This document shows, piece by piece, positions 16,712 through 26,041 of a stretch of DNA of 64,000 bases. A program made the position numbers and the translations under genes. The DNA is from JAUIIK01 sp963709995 (GTDB taxonomy: Bacteria; Chloroflexota; Chloroflexia; Thermomicrobiales; CFX8). Within the stretch, counting starts at the first letter, position 1; each line of letters starts with the position of its first letter. The stretch is from contig CAVPYN010000001.1 in the NCBI GenBank assembly GCA_963709995.1, forward strand, positions 372,001 to 436,000, written 5' to 3'. A model generated the notes under the pieces. It searched no databases and had not been told where the DNA came from. It saw only the letters and a program-made list of their open reading frames with translations.

Positions 16712-18658
16712 CTACTCCTCATACCTCGGGCTATCCGTCCGTGGATAGAATGGCTCGGTGGAGAGCCAGGAACGGTAGGGCAGCACCCCGCTCAGGCGCG
16801 TGTGGATGCCGCGCTCGTCCAGGGGAGGATGAGGGACACCCTTGAGGTAGAAGTCGAAGAAGATCTTCATGTCCTGGAGCATTTGCCTGACGTTTTCCTT
16901 CCCGGCGACATAGTAGGTTTCGCCCTGGTATGCCTTGTACCAGTACGGCTTGTAAGCTGCCTCAAGAGCCAGAGCGAAATCCTTTGACGATGTTGAGCCA
17001 GGATAGCTGCCTTCTCCCTGGATGATGAAACAGGGCACATTTGCCTGCTGGGTCCAGTAGATCGGCGAGCATCGCCGGTAGACGTCGAGGGCGGCCGGAA
17101 GCTTGCCGAACTCGTAATCCATCATCTTGTTGTGACGGATCTCTTCTTCACCGACCATGTAAATGAAGTCGCAGTAACCGGACATCGGCGCGGCGGCCTG
17201 AAAGACGCCGGACGCGCACCAGACCGTCGCGGCCATGCTCATGATCCCACCGTAGCTGGTTCCGGTGATGCCGGTGTTGTCCGGGTCGATCTCCGGGATG
17301 GTCGCCTTCAACCACGCCGAGCCAGCGATCGCGTCCCGGAGGTCGCCGTGTCCCCAGTCATCGTTGTTCAGGTCCTCGAATTCCCGGCCATAGCCACTGC
17401 TCCCCCGGACGTTAGGCATCATCACAACGTACCCGTTGAGCGCGAAGTACTGAGCCAGGGGATTGAAGCTATCGACATACTGGCTGGTCGGGCCGCCATG
17501 TATCCACATCAGCCCTGGATACTTCTTGTCCGGCTCCGGATTAGGGGGCCGCAGTACGTAGGCGCTTATTTCCCGCCCGTCCCAACTCGGGTAGCGCACC
17601 TTCTCGGGAACGATCAGATGCTGCTCGATTCCGGCCGGCATTGGATTTGTCAGTTGCCTTCGCTCGCCACTTTCGAGATCGACGAGCCAGACGGCGTTGG
17701 GAGACGTTGGCGTGCCGCCCAGGAAGGCGATCTGCTGCCCATTCGGTGACCATGCGGGTTTCCCGTAACATCCCAGTCCAGGGCTGAAGCCATCGATCTC
17801 GCCACTTCCATCGCTGGCGGCGATCCGCAGCTCCAGCGAACCGTTGTGATTCTCGACGTAGGCGATCGCTGAACCGTCCGGCGACCAGGCGGCATCGTAC
17901 TGATCGGCGAGCGCGGGTGCGACTTGCCAGGCATCCCGCGAGCGATTCACCGGAGCCGCCCAGATATTCTCCCAGCCGCTGCGATGTGAACGGAAGAGGA
18001 AGGTCGAACCATCAGGAGACACGCTCGGATAGCCGAACTCGCGGCCGTAGTGGTAGTCGAAGAAGTTGACGTCCTCTTCGAGCAACTGCTCATCGGCCCC
18101 ATCGAGGGCAATTGAGATGACGGTGTGACCGGTCCAGTCCTCGTTGAGACGGACAAAGAGAATGCGTGAACCGTCCGGGGTGAACGCAGGGTAGACTTCG
18201 TAGTTTTCGTGGCCGGTGAGCCGGTTGGACTTGCCGGTTTCTAAATCGACCAGATAGATGTCGAATGTGCCTGAGGTGCTTGCCGCGACGGTTAGTCTGG
18301 TTCCTTCGGGCGACCAGGCATAGGCCTCGACACGCCCGCCGAAGGTTGTAACCTGCCGGTCGGGCAGGCCGTCGCCGGTCCAGAGCCAGATCTCGTCAGC
18401 AGCGGTTTTGTCGGAGACGTAGGCGATCCGGTCGTCCACTGGAGATCGCTGCGGCATGAACGAAGCGAGATGACCAACGCCGCCCATCCCAACCGTGATC
18501 TGTCGCAACCTGGTCCCGTCGAATCGAATCCCCCAGATCTCTGGTCCGCTTGCAAGGTTCGCAACGAAGCGAATCTCGGTTCCGTCCGGTGACCAGTGCA
18601 GTGCTTCGGACGCGCCGATGGATCGAATTGCCAGTAACTGGTCGATTGAAATGCTCAT
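16712..18658 (-). CDS. S9-type prolyl oligopeptidase-like protein, triad incomplete
   Basis: 648 residues: a TolB/DPP-like beta-propeller (residues about 1-370, repeats with SPDG and SPEGTRL motifs) followed by an alpha/beta-hydrolase domain. The oxyanion region WIHGGPTSQYV and nucleophile elbow GTSYGG (Ser about 468) are present. Where the triad Asp normally follows the 'HGE-DD' strand the protein has IIQGEGSYPGS, and where GEGH normally carries the His it has GETYYVAG, so neither residue is visible in place. Acylaminoacyl-peptidase-like activity is therefore uncertain. The gene starts inside the last codon of the upstream MFS gene (4-base overlap), so peptide or amide export/turnover may be linked. 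Confidence 0.85.
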   Translation of the reverse strand: MSISIDQLLAIRSIGASEALHWSPDGTEIRFVANLASGPEIWGIRFDGTRLRQITVGMGGVGHLASFMPQRSPVDDRIAYVSDKTAADEIWLWTGDGLPDRQVTTFGGRVEAYAWSPEGTRLTVAASTSGTFDIYLVDLETGKSNRLTGHENYEVYPAFTPDGSRILFVRLNEDWTGHTVISIALDGADEQLLEEDVNFFDYHYGREFGYPSVSPDGSTFLFRSHRSGWENIWAAPVNRSRDAWQVAPALADQYDAAWSPDGSAIAYVENHNGSLELRIAASDGSGEIDGFSPGLGCYGKPAWSPNGQQIAFLGGTPTSPNAVWLVDLESGERRQLTNPMPAGIEQHLIVPEKVRYPSWDGREISAYVLRPPNPEPDKKYPGLMWIHGGPTSQYVDSFNPLAQYFALNGYVVMMPNVRGSSGYGREFEDLNNDDWGHGDLRDAIAGSAWLKATIPEIDPDNTGITGTSYGGIMSMAATVWCASGVFQAAAPMSGYCDFIYMVGEEEIRHNKMMDYEFGKLPAALDVYRRCSPIYWTQQANVPCFIIQGEGSYPGSTSSKDFALALEAAYKPYWYKAYQGETYYVAGKENVRQMLQDMKIFFDFYLKGVPHPPLDERGIHTRLSGVLPYRSWLSTEPFYPRTDSPRYEE

Positions 18659-19881
18659 GCTGCCTCCGTTTGCCTGTCCAGAACCTGCTGTTCCATCGGT
18701 TCGTCGCGAATCAAGAGAATCCCTACAATGCCGATCGCAAGAAGCACCGCCGTTGCGGGAAAGACGGCGGCGATGCCGAGTTGCCCGGCGAGCAGGCCGA
18801 GCGCGAATGGCGCCAGCGTAGCACCGAGACCGCTGGCGGTTGCATTCAAGCCGATCGCGGAGCCCCGGAGACGATCGGCGGCGTAGTTCGTGATAAAGGT
18901 CTGGCTGGCGACGATGTAGCCACCGAACGCCAATCCTTCGAGCGCCAGCAGGACGAACAGCCAGATGGTGCTGGTGAATTGCCAGAGACCGAGCATGACA
19001 ATCAGATTGGTCCCGAGCGCGGTCAGAATCATGTTCTTATCACCCACGTGGCGGGCAAGAACGCCGTTCGGCGCTCTCCCCAACGTCGAGACGATGCCCC
19101 GGACGGCGAAGATCGTGCCGATCTCTGCCGTGGTTAGCCCGAGTTCCTCGCCCTGGAGCGGAAAGAACGTCGTAATCGCTCCGGTGTAGACAAAGCTGCT
19201 CAGTATGCTCGCGATGCCGACCTGGAGCAACGGACGGCTGACTATCAGTTCACCGAAGTCGTGCCGGATGTTCCGCGCGATGCCGGATTGCCGGGCGTGC
19301 TCTGGGGCCCGGAGAAACCACAGCGCAAAGAAGAACCCTCCGAGGGCAAGAGCCGACGCAACCCAGTAGGCAGTCACAATCGAGTAGCGGTCGCTCAGGA
19401 ATCCACCAAGAAATGCGCCCACGGTGACGCCAGAACCGAGCGCTGTCGCGTATGCGCCGAATGCAAGTGACCGTCGTTCCCGGGGCACGACATCACCGAG
19501 GTGCGCGGCGGCGATACGAAATACGCTGACCATCCCGATCGCCAGAATGATTCGCCCGGCGATGAGCGGGATGGAACCGCTTGCCATGGCGTACATGGCC
19601 GTCGCGATGACGAATCCCAGCATTCCAACCCGCATGACCCACGGACGGCTGACTCGATCCGATAGGGCGCCGATCGGAAATGAGGTCATCAGCGAGGTTA
19701 GTCCGCCGATAGTGTTGATCAAACCAAGGACGACCAGGGAGATCCCGAGTTGTTCGACGAAGATTGAAAAGGTCGGAGACAGGATACCGGACACCATATC
19801 GGCGATAAAGACGATGATGCAAACCGCCGTTATCTGGCTTTTCAGCAGCCGTTCCAACGCTCTCACACCAAGGCCAATCAC
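18655..19881 (-). CDS. MFS transporter (drug/solute exporter type)
   Basis: 408 residues with 12 predicted membrane helices. The cytoplasmic loop between helices 2 and 3 carries the MFS motif A variant GALSDRVSRPWVMRVG, repeated in weaker form in the second half (VLARHVGDKNM). The start is GTG (IGLGVRALERLLKSQ). It is translationally coupled to the S9-type hydrolase gene downstream, an arrangement that suggests both act on the same small peptide or drug-like compound; this link is inference from gene order only. Confidence 0.88.
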   Translation of the reverse strand: MIGLGVRALERLLKSQITAVCIIVFIADMVSGILSPTFSIFVEQLGISLVVLGLINTIGGLTSLMTSFPIGALSDRVSRPWVMRVGMLGFVIATAMYAMASGSIPLIAGRIILAIGMVSVFRIAAAHLGDVVPRERRSLAFGAYATALGSGVTVGAFLGGFLSDRYSIVTAYWVASALALGGFFFALWFLRAPEHARQSGIARNIRHDFGELIVSRPLLQVGIASILSSFVYTGAITTFFPLQGEELGLTTAEIGTIFAVRGIVSTLGRAPNGVLARHVGDKNMILTALGTNLIVMLGLWQFTSTIWLFVLLALEGLAFGGYIVASQTFITNYAADRLRGSAIGLNATASGLGATLAPFALGLLAGQLGIAAVFPATAVLLAIGIVGILLIRDEPMEQQVLDRQTEAA

Positions 19882-20066
19882 GTCGACTGATCCCGCGCCT
19901 GCGCATTCTAACCGGAGGCAGTCGAATCACCTTAGATGGTTGGGACCAGTGGCCCGTTGTTGCTTCTTTTCCTGCCCCATAACCTAGTGACAGATACACA
20001 CGGCGGCCAAGTTGCCAGTCGCCGGTATGAGGCCAACCTATCCATTCAGGCTCGGGAAGCTGGCGT

Positions 20067-22563
20067 ATGCGCGTTGCTCTGATCGAAAGCCGTAGTCGAA
20101 CCTGCCACGATCTCGTGACAATGCTTGAGGAAAACGGCATTGAGGCGACCGAGATCTCGAACGCGTTCCAGCTGTCCAGCGTGCTTCAAGCGGACGACAT
20201 CAGTGTCATCATCATCGGTGAACCCCAGCCCGAGTCCAAGGTTGAGATCATCCGCAGCATCCGTAACCACCCGCGGTCGGTGCGCGTCGGCGTGATCGGA
20301 GTCGTCGCGGACATCGATGGCCCCGAAGCGGCGACGCTGATCGAAAACGGGGCGGACGATGTAATCGCTCTCCCGATAACGTCAGAAGACCTGGGCGAGA
20401 CAGATTCGGCGCACGTGCTGGGAGAAGTCGTCCGAACGGGATGATAGCGAAGCGGAGTCGCGGCTGATCAAGCCCGCCCATCTGGTTATCGAGATCTTCT
20501 CCCATGCGAAGGATGGGTATTTCATCGCGTTGGCAACCGGTGAAATCGTCGCCGCCAGCAGTGGACTCGAACGCATGACCGGGTTCGATGCCGGTGACCT
20601 GGCGGGCGAAACGATCGAGGGGTTCGGACTGGCGACCACCAGCCGTGGCGCGCCTAGCGGAGACGGCCCTGCTCCAACACGACTGGATATGACAATTGTC
20701 ACAAGCGACTGGCGCAAGATTCCGGTGTCGGTCGAGACATTTGATATGCGCTTGGCGGGCGTTGGCTGCAAGTTCGGCATCGTTCGTGAAGTTTCGGCCG
20801 TTTCCGATGGCGGGGTTACCGCCCATTTCCGCGACAGCCTGCTCGACGCGATTACCCGGAACTCCAGCGACGCGCTCATCATCGTAGACCGCGAAGGCTG
20901 TATTAAGCACATCAGCGCCGGATTTGAGCGTGTGCTCGGATGGAAGGTGGACGCGCTCGAAGGCAGAAATCTGATCGATTTCGTCGCGCCGGAGGACTAT
21001 GCCATTGTTCAGCCGTTTTCTACCGGCGAGACGGTACACAGCGGCTCAATCGAAGGTGTTCGCATGTTCCAGGAAAATGGAGAACTGCGAACCGTCACCT
21101 TGAACATCACCGACCTTGGGCCAAGCCCGCTCGTGGACGCCTGGATGATCGTCATCCAACCACCATCCAATACTGTCCTGCACCACACTCGACGGCTTGG
21201 CGGTGGAGGATTCTACAGTCTCTACGACCCGGTCACATCACTTCCCAACCGGTTGCTCTTCATCGACCGGCTCGATCACGCCATCGAGCGTTCGGCCCGT
21301 GTTCATAGCGTGATGTCGTGCATCGCCGTTTCAATCGATGACTTCCAGCAGAACACCAGTGAGCTTTCTTCCGATGTGCTCAATTTGATTCTCTGCGAGT
21401 TCAGTCGTCGCGTCTACCAGACCCTCCGGGAAGGAGACACCGTCGCGCGGATCGGCGATGGGGACTTCGCCATTCTGGCGGAAGGAGTTGGTGGCGGCGC
21501 GGAGGCAAGGATTATCGGCGAACGTGTCACCGACGCGGTTCGAGACGTTTTCGACACACCCGCCGGGCCGATCGACCTGAAAGCAAGCGCTGGCGCGGCG
21601 ATCAGCAAGCCGAGTGGCCAGAATGCCGGGAACCTCCTCCGAGATGCGATTGCCGCCATGGAATACGCGCGAAAGGTTGGAAGCGACCGCTGCGTCGTCT
21701 TCGAGGATCGCATGCGCGACGCCGTCATTGACAGTCTCAGGCTGGAAGGCGACCTTGAAGGAGTCGAGCAACGGGGTGAATTGCAACTGTTCTACCAGCC
21801 AGAGGTTGAGATCAGGACCGAGTCAATTCTTGCCGCCGAAGCGCTGGTGCGCTGGGAGCACCCGCGACATGGCCTGATCCTGCCCGGAGAGTTCCTGGCG
21901 CTTGCCGAGGAAACCGGGCGCTTGGACGCGATCGGTCTTTGGATCATCGAATCGGTGTGCACCACCGTTCAGGGATGGCGGAAACGCAACAACGGAGCGG
22001 ATGATCTCGTTGGCGTCGTCAATCTTTCGACCCGTCAGATCGAGCGCGATGGGTTCGCAAATGATGTCAGCCAGATCCTTGGCCGGACCGGCCTTCCACC
22101 TCAGAACCTGCGATTGGAGATCTCCGACCTCGACCCGTCCCGATTTGAGCGTTGGGCTGACGTTGCGCGGACGCTACGTCTGCAAGGAGTCCGGATCGGG
22201 TTGCAGGACACGAATCCATCTCTGCTCAACACCGAAATCCTGGAAACACTGCCGATTGATACCCTCAAGGTCGATCGTACGGCAACAGGCGCGATTATCG
22301 AGGATCCAACACGCCCTTCGTTGTCGCGTCCGCTCGCGCAGTTCGCAGCCGATAAGCAGCTGAATGTGGTTGTTTCCGGCATCGAGACTGCCCAGCACCT
22401 TGCGCGGGCCAGGATACTCGGATATCAGGTCGGACAGGGCTACTATTACTACCGGCCGGTTCCCGCGCAGACAGTCGAGTATCTCCTGATGCGCGGCGAG
22501 CAAAGCGACGATGAGTTTGCCGGCGCTCAGCTGCAGGAAATTCCGCTTGAAGCGACCGCCTGA
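20067..22563 (+). CDS. REC-PAS-PAS-GGDEF-EAL protein with degenerate motifs, one frameshift
   Basis: Two frames join into one protein of about 831 residues: 20067 to about 20397, then the frame ending at 22563, open from 20383. Deleting one G in CTGGGCGAGA near 20395 gives a continuous SEDLARQIRR linker. Order: receiver-like domain (1-110), PAS (about 135-230; IFSHAKDGYFI), second PAS (about 255-370; DALIIVDREGCI), GGDEF-like (about 390-550), EAL-like (about 560-815). Motifs are lost everywhere: the receiver has IIIGEPQ instead of the phospho-Asp strand and LP instead of KP; GGDEF is GDGDF (21454-21468); EAL keeps EALVRW but DDFGTG is QDTNPS (about 22204-22221). A c-di-GMP or ligand-sensing adaptor without catalysis is inferred. 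Confidence 0.82.
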
Positions 22564-23703
22564 TCAGCTCTGCCCGTTCTGGAATCTGCCCAGCCCAAGA
22601 AACTCAACCGGCTGGCTGGCGGATTGGCCCGTCGCCAACTCTCCGAGCGTTTCTCCGATCGCCGGAGCGAATTTGAAGCCGTGCCCTGAGAAGCCACAGC
22701 CAATGACCACATTTCGATGTTCCGGATGGCGGTCGATGATAAAATGCTCGTCCGGCGTCATGGTGTACATGCAGGTTACGGTCTGAAGACACGATCCCGC
22801 CGCGCCAGGGAGGTAGGTTGCCAAGACCTGCTGCAATTCATCCACTTCAGACTGATTGACGTCACGCCGGATCTTCCGGGCGGTTGTCACTTCTCCGTTG
22901 TCATGGCGACCGATCTTGAGTCCGGCGCCCTCTAGATACGGGAACCCATAAAATGTGCCCTCGGGCGCGTCGAACAGGTAGATCGGGCAGTTTCCGACGG
23001 CGTAGTCCGCAGGACTGATCGGGTCAAAGTAGCCGTTGACGATGCGCCAGACCTCCAGCGGCAATCCGAGATCAGAGATCAGTTCCGTGGCCCACGGTCC
23101 GGTAGTCAGGACCAGCGACTGGGCAGAGAATGTGTCCGCGCCGGCATGCACCCGAACGCCGTCCCCATCAGTTTCCCAACCGGTCACTTCCCAGCGATAG
23201 CGGAGATCCGCGCCACGCCTCGCCGCGACGTCGGACTGCACGAGGATTGCTAGCTCCGGCGCGACGAAGCCCGACCGCGGCTCGTAGACCGCGACCATAT
23301 CCTCTGCCAGCCTGAAGCCAGGAAACTCGCGACCTGCCTCACGTGCTGAGAACTCTTCGTACGGGAGACCGTGTAGACGGCCGGAGGTCAGCGATCCCGA
23401 GACGACGTCGCTGTCACGCGCACCGAACATCAGACCACCGGTGATCGTCAGGATCCCCGGCTGCCCGGAATCAGCTTCGAGTTCCTCCCAGAGCCTGTAA
23501 GCACGCTGGACATAGGGTACGTACTCCGGGGCCTCGAAGTACGCTTCACGAATGATCCGGTGATGGCCGTGCGAGGAACCCAGAACATGTCTGGGCGTGT
23601 GCATTTCAAGGCCGAGCACCTTCTGTCCCTGGTTCGTCAGATAGTAGGCCGTCGCGCTGCCCATGCCGCCCAGGCCGACGATGATCGTGTCGTAGGTCGT
23701 CAT
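22564..23703 (-). CDS. FAD-dependent N-methyl amino acid oxidase (monomeric sarcosine oxidase / MTOX-like)
   Basis: 379 residues, the usual family length. It begins with the dinucleotide-binding motif TIIVGLGGMGSATAYYL, followed by GSSHGHHRIIREAYFE, the conserved stretch of monomeric sarcosine oxidases and N-methyltryptophan oxidase. Near the end CMYTMTPDEHFIID contains the Cys that carries the covalent 8alpha-S-cysteinyl flavin in this family, and VVIGCGFSGHGFKFAP closes the active site. These enzymes oxidise N-methyl groups or imino acids, releasing formaldehyde or an imine plus H2O2. GGGAGGAG precedes the ATG. It is the last gene of a run with the PLP enzyme (19 bases) and the Gfo/Idh gene. 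Confidence 0.88.
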   Translation of the reverse strand: MTTYDTIIVGLGGMGSATAYYLTNQGQKVLGLEMHTPRHVLGSSHGHHRIIREAYFEAPEYVPYVQRAYRLWEELEADSGQPGILTITGGLMFGARDSDVVSGSLTSGRLHGLPYEEFSAREAGREFPGFRLAEDMVAVYEPRSGFVAPELAILVQSDVAARRGADLRYRWEVTGWETDGDGVRVHAGADTFSAQSLVLTTGPWATELISDLGLPLEVWRIVNGYFDPISPADYAVGNCPIYLFDAPEGTFYGFPYLEGAGLKIGRHDNGEVTTARKIRRDVNQSEVDELQQVLATYLPGAAGSCLQTVTCMYTMTPDEHFIIDRHPEHRNVVIGCGFSGHGFKFAPAIGETLGELATGQSASQPVEFLGLGRFQNGQS

Positions 23704-23722
23704 ACAGCTCCTCCCGGCGCCT

Positions 23723-24823
23723 CTAGCGCACCTTGCCGCGCGCGATTACCTGCCAGGTCGCTACGACCTCATCATCTCGAACGACGAAGAGCTCGTCGGC
23801 AAGGTTCACTGTCGGACAGACGTGGTTCGGAATGACTTCGACTTTCTCGCCGATCTCCATCCCTTGCATCGACTCGGGCAGGCGCACCCAACCGTGTTCT
23901 TCGCTGAGGTTCTCGATCACCGCATCGGGGTACTCAACAATGTAGCCGAAGCCTGGCTTCCACTTCGATGGATCGCTCGTCAGCACTTTCGAACCAGTGT
24001 CCAGGATTGCCCGGTCCGGAGCTGGCCTGCTAGTTACCGTTGCCAGGATGCGCAACGCGCAGTTCTCAGGACCATGCTCTCCCATCCGGAAGATGGTGTT
24101 GTCCTGGAAGACGTAGGTTCCCGGACGCATCTCGGTGACGCCTGCGGTCTTTGTCGTCACGAAGGCCGCGGGGGTTGAGCCGACGCTCACCGTGTCGATC
24201 TCGAAGCCGACATCGCGCAGTTGGCGCGCCGTTTCGACAATCTTCTTTCCGGCATCCTCGGCAAGCGATCGAAGCTCCTCGGCGTCGTCCGCCGCTCCCG
24301 CATGCCCTTCATGGGTCATCACGCCAGCGACTCGCAGGTTTGGGAGTTCGTCGCGAATCCGTTCGGCCAGAGGGACGACCTCTTCCACGAGGATTCCTGC
24401 GCGAGATTGGCCGGTGTTCACCTCGATGATCACTTCGAGATTCTTCCCGGCCGTGGCCATCGCATCGTTGAGCCCGCGCGCCACTTCGAAAGAGTCGACC
24501 GCTACTTTAACTTTTGCGCGATCCATCAGTTTCACCAAACGGTCCGTCTTGAGCGGTCCGACAATCTGGTTGGCGATGAAAATGTCTTTGGTCGCGCCAC
24601 TATCCACCAGCACTTCAGCTTCGCCAAGCTTCGCGCAGGTGATCCCGACCGCGCCCAATTCGATCTGCATGCGGGCAACCTGCTCAGTCTTATGCGTCTT
24701 GAAGTGCGGGCGCAGGCCCAGCCCCTGAGACGACGCATAGTCCGCCATTTCCTGGAGGTTCTGTTCCAGCACATCCTCGAAGACGACGAGTGCGGGGGTG
24801 TCCAGCGTGTCGCGATAGTTCAT
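23723..24823 (-). CDS. type III-fold PLP enzyme, D-threonine aldolase / D-serine dehydratase-like
   Basis: 366 residues with an alanine-racemase-like barrel followed by the small beta domain typical of D-threonine aldolase, D-3-hydroxyaspartate aldolase and eukaryotic-type D-serine dehydratase. It starts YRDTLDTPALVVFEDVLEQN and carries the Schiff-base Lys in LRPHFKTHKT (about residue 43). Later EVNTGQSRAGIL binds the phosphate end. The C-terminal VIPNHVCPTVNLADEL has the His and Cys that ligate the metal in this family. AAGGATAA precedes the ATG. Between the Gfo/Idh and oxidase genes on the same strand, it points to catabolism of a D-hydroxy or N-methyl amino acid; the exact substrate is open. 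Confidence 0.87.
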   Translation of the reverse strand: MNYRDTLDTPALVVFEDVLEQNLQEMADYASSQGLGLRPHFKTHKTEQVARMQIELGAVGITCAKLGEAEVLVDSGATKDIFIANQIVGPLKTDRLVKLMDRAKVKVAVDSFEVARGLNDAMATAGKNLEVIIEVNTGQSRAGILVEEVVPLAERIRDELPNLRVAGVMTHEGHAGAADDAEELRSLAEDAGKKIVETARQLRDVGFEIDTVSVGSTPAAFVTTKTAGVTEMRPGTYVFQDNTIFRMGEHGPENCALRILATVTSRPAPDRAILDTGSKVLTSDPSKWKPGFGYIVEYPDAVIENLSEEHGWVRLPESMQGMEIGEKVEVIPNHVCPTVNLADELFVVRDDEVVATWQVIARGKVR

Positions 24824-24866
24824 TTATCCTTCTCTTTTCTACACTTCCAGTGCCGTCGTTCGGGAC

Positions 24867-25979
24867 TCAGACGGGCCACTTCTCGCCACTGAGATCTATC
24901 CAGCGTTTCAAGCGCTGCGACTGAATGACGGCATCGAGCACTTCCTGAACTCGAGCCCCATCTTCAAACGAGGGCGTAAATGCCGTCCCGGACCGGATTG
25001 CCGCAACCCAACCGGCCGCCAACTGGCTGAATGGTTCAACATGCCGTCGCTCGTGCTTGGGCCGCGGCCGGGCGCGATCCATCACGCTTCGCACCTGGTT
25101 GCCCTGGCGCGCGCCGACGAGTTGGTCCGGTTCCTGAATGGCAAGCATGCCGTCGGAGCCGGAAACGACGATCTCCTCGCCTACATCGGCGGCCGCGGTA
25201 TAGGAAATGTTGACGCTGCCGATTGCGCCGGAGGCGAATCTCATGACAAAAGCGGTGTTGTCATCGGCATCGACGGTGTGTGTGTCACCGAATCCCGCGT
25301 CGGAACGCTCCTGCACGGCTGTCAAGGTCAGTCCACAAGCCGCATGGATATTGCCGAACCACCAGCGGAGCTGGTCGACGTAGTGCGAGGCTATGGTCGA
25401 AAGCACCCCACCGCCGAGCTCCTGTTGCATCATCCAGCCATACGGCCGCTCGACACCGGAAGCGAGGGTCGAACGAAAGACGATAACGCTCACCGAGTGG
25501 AGATCGCCGATGAATCCCTGTTCGACCAGTTCTTTCATGCGCATGCGCGCTGGCTCGAATCGCCGGTGAAAGGCGACGCCGTGGCAGACCCCGCTATCAC
25601 GTGACATCTGCTCCATGTCGCGCGCTTCGGCGGCGCTGGTGGCAAGGGGCTTCTCGCAGAGCAGGTGTATGCTCTCTTCGCAGGCCGCAACAGCCATTGA
25701 ATGGTGCAGATGAGGCGGCACGGCCAGCGTCACCGCATCGATCTCGCCTGACGCGAGCATCTGTTGGTAGTCCTGGTACCGGTGAAGAATCCCCCATTGA
25801 TCGGCGATGCCTTCGACGCGGGTGCTATCGGTTCCACACAATGCGGACACGGTCACGTTCGGAATTTCAGCGAACGCGGGAAGATGGGCCATTGCCCCGA
25901 ATCCTGTCCCGATGACGCCAACCCGCAACACGTCTCCGTCAAATGGTGCTCGAACCAGTTTCGAATCTCTCGTTGCCAC
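24867..25979 (-). CDS. Gfo/Idh/MocA family NAD(P)-dependent oxidoreductase
   Basis: 370 residues from a GTG at 25979 that follows GGGGGAGGG; an in-frame TTG at 26045 would add 22 residues but has no ribosome-binding site and overlaps the upstream stop. N-terminal Rossmann domain: LRVGVIGTGFGAMAHLPAF, then VTLAVPPHLHHSMAVAACE and LLCEKPLATSAAEA (the conserved EKP Lys). The C-terminal domain has GGGVLSTIASHYVDQLRWWFG, the conserved catalytic His region. Members dehydrogenate sugars, inositols or related polyols. It heads a three-gene minus run with the PLP enzyme (43-base gap) and the flavin oxidase. Confidence 0.88.
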   Translation of the reverse strand: MATRDSKLVRAPFDGDVLRVGVIGTGFGAMAHLPAFAEIPNVTVSALCGTDSTRVEGIADQWGILHRYQDYQQMLASGEIDAVTLAVPPHLHHSMAVAACEESIHLLCEKPLATSAAEARDMEQMSRDSGVCHGVAFHRRFEPARMRMKELVEQGFIGDLHSVSVIVFRSTLASGVERPYGWMMQQELGGGVLSTIASHYVDQLRWWFGNIHAACGLTLTAVQERSDAGFGDTHTVDADDNTAFVMRFASGAIGSVNISYTAAADVGEEIVVSGSDGMLAIQEPDQLVGARQGNQVRSVMDRARPRPKHERRHVEPFSQLAAGWVAAIRSGTAFTPSFEDGARVQEVLDAVIQSQRLKRWIDLSGEKWPV

Positions 25980-26041
25980 ATGCCCTCCCCCACTATTGTA
26001 GGGAAATGTGGGCAATCGTGACCTGCTTTCTTCAGGTTCGA

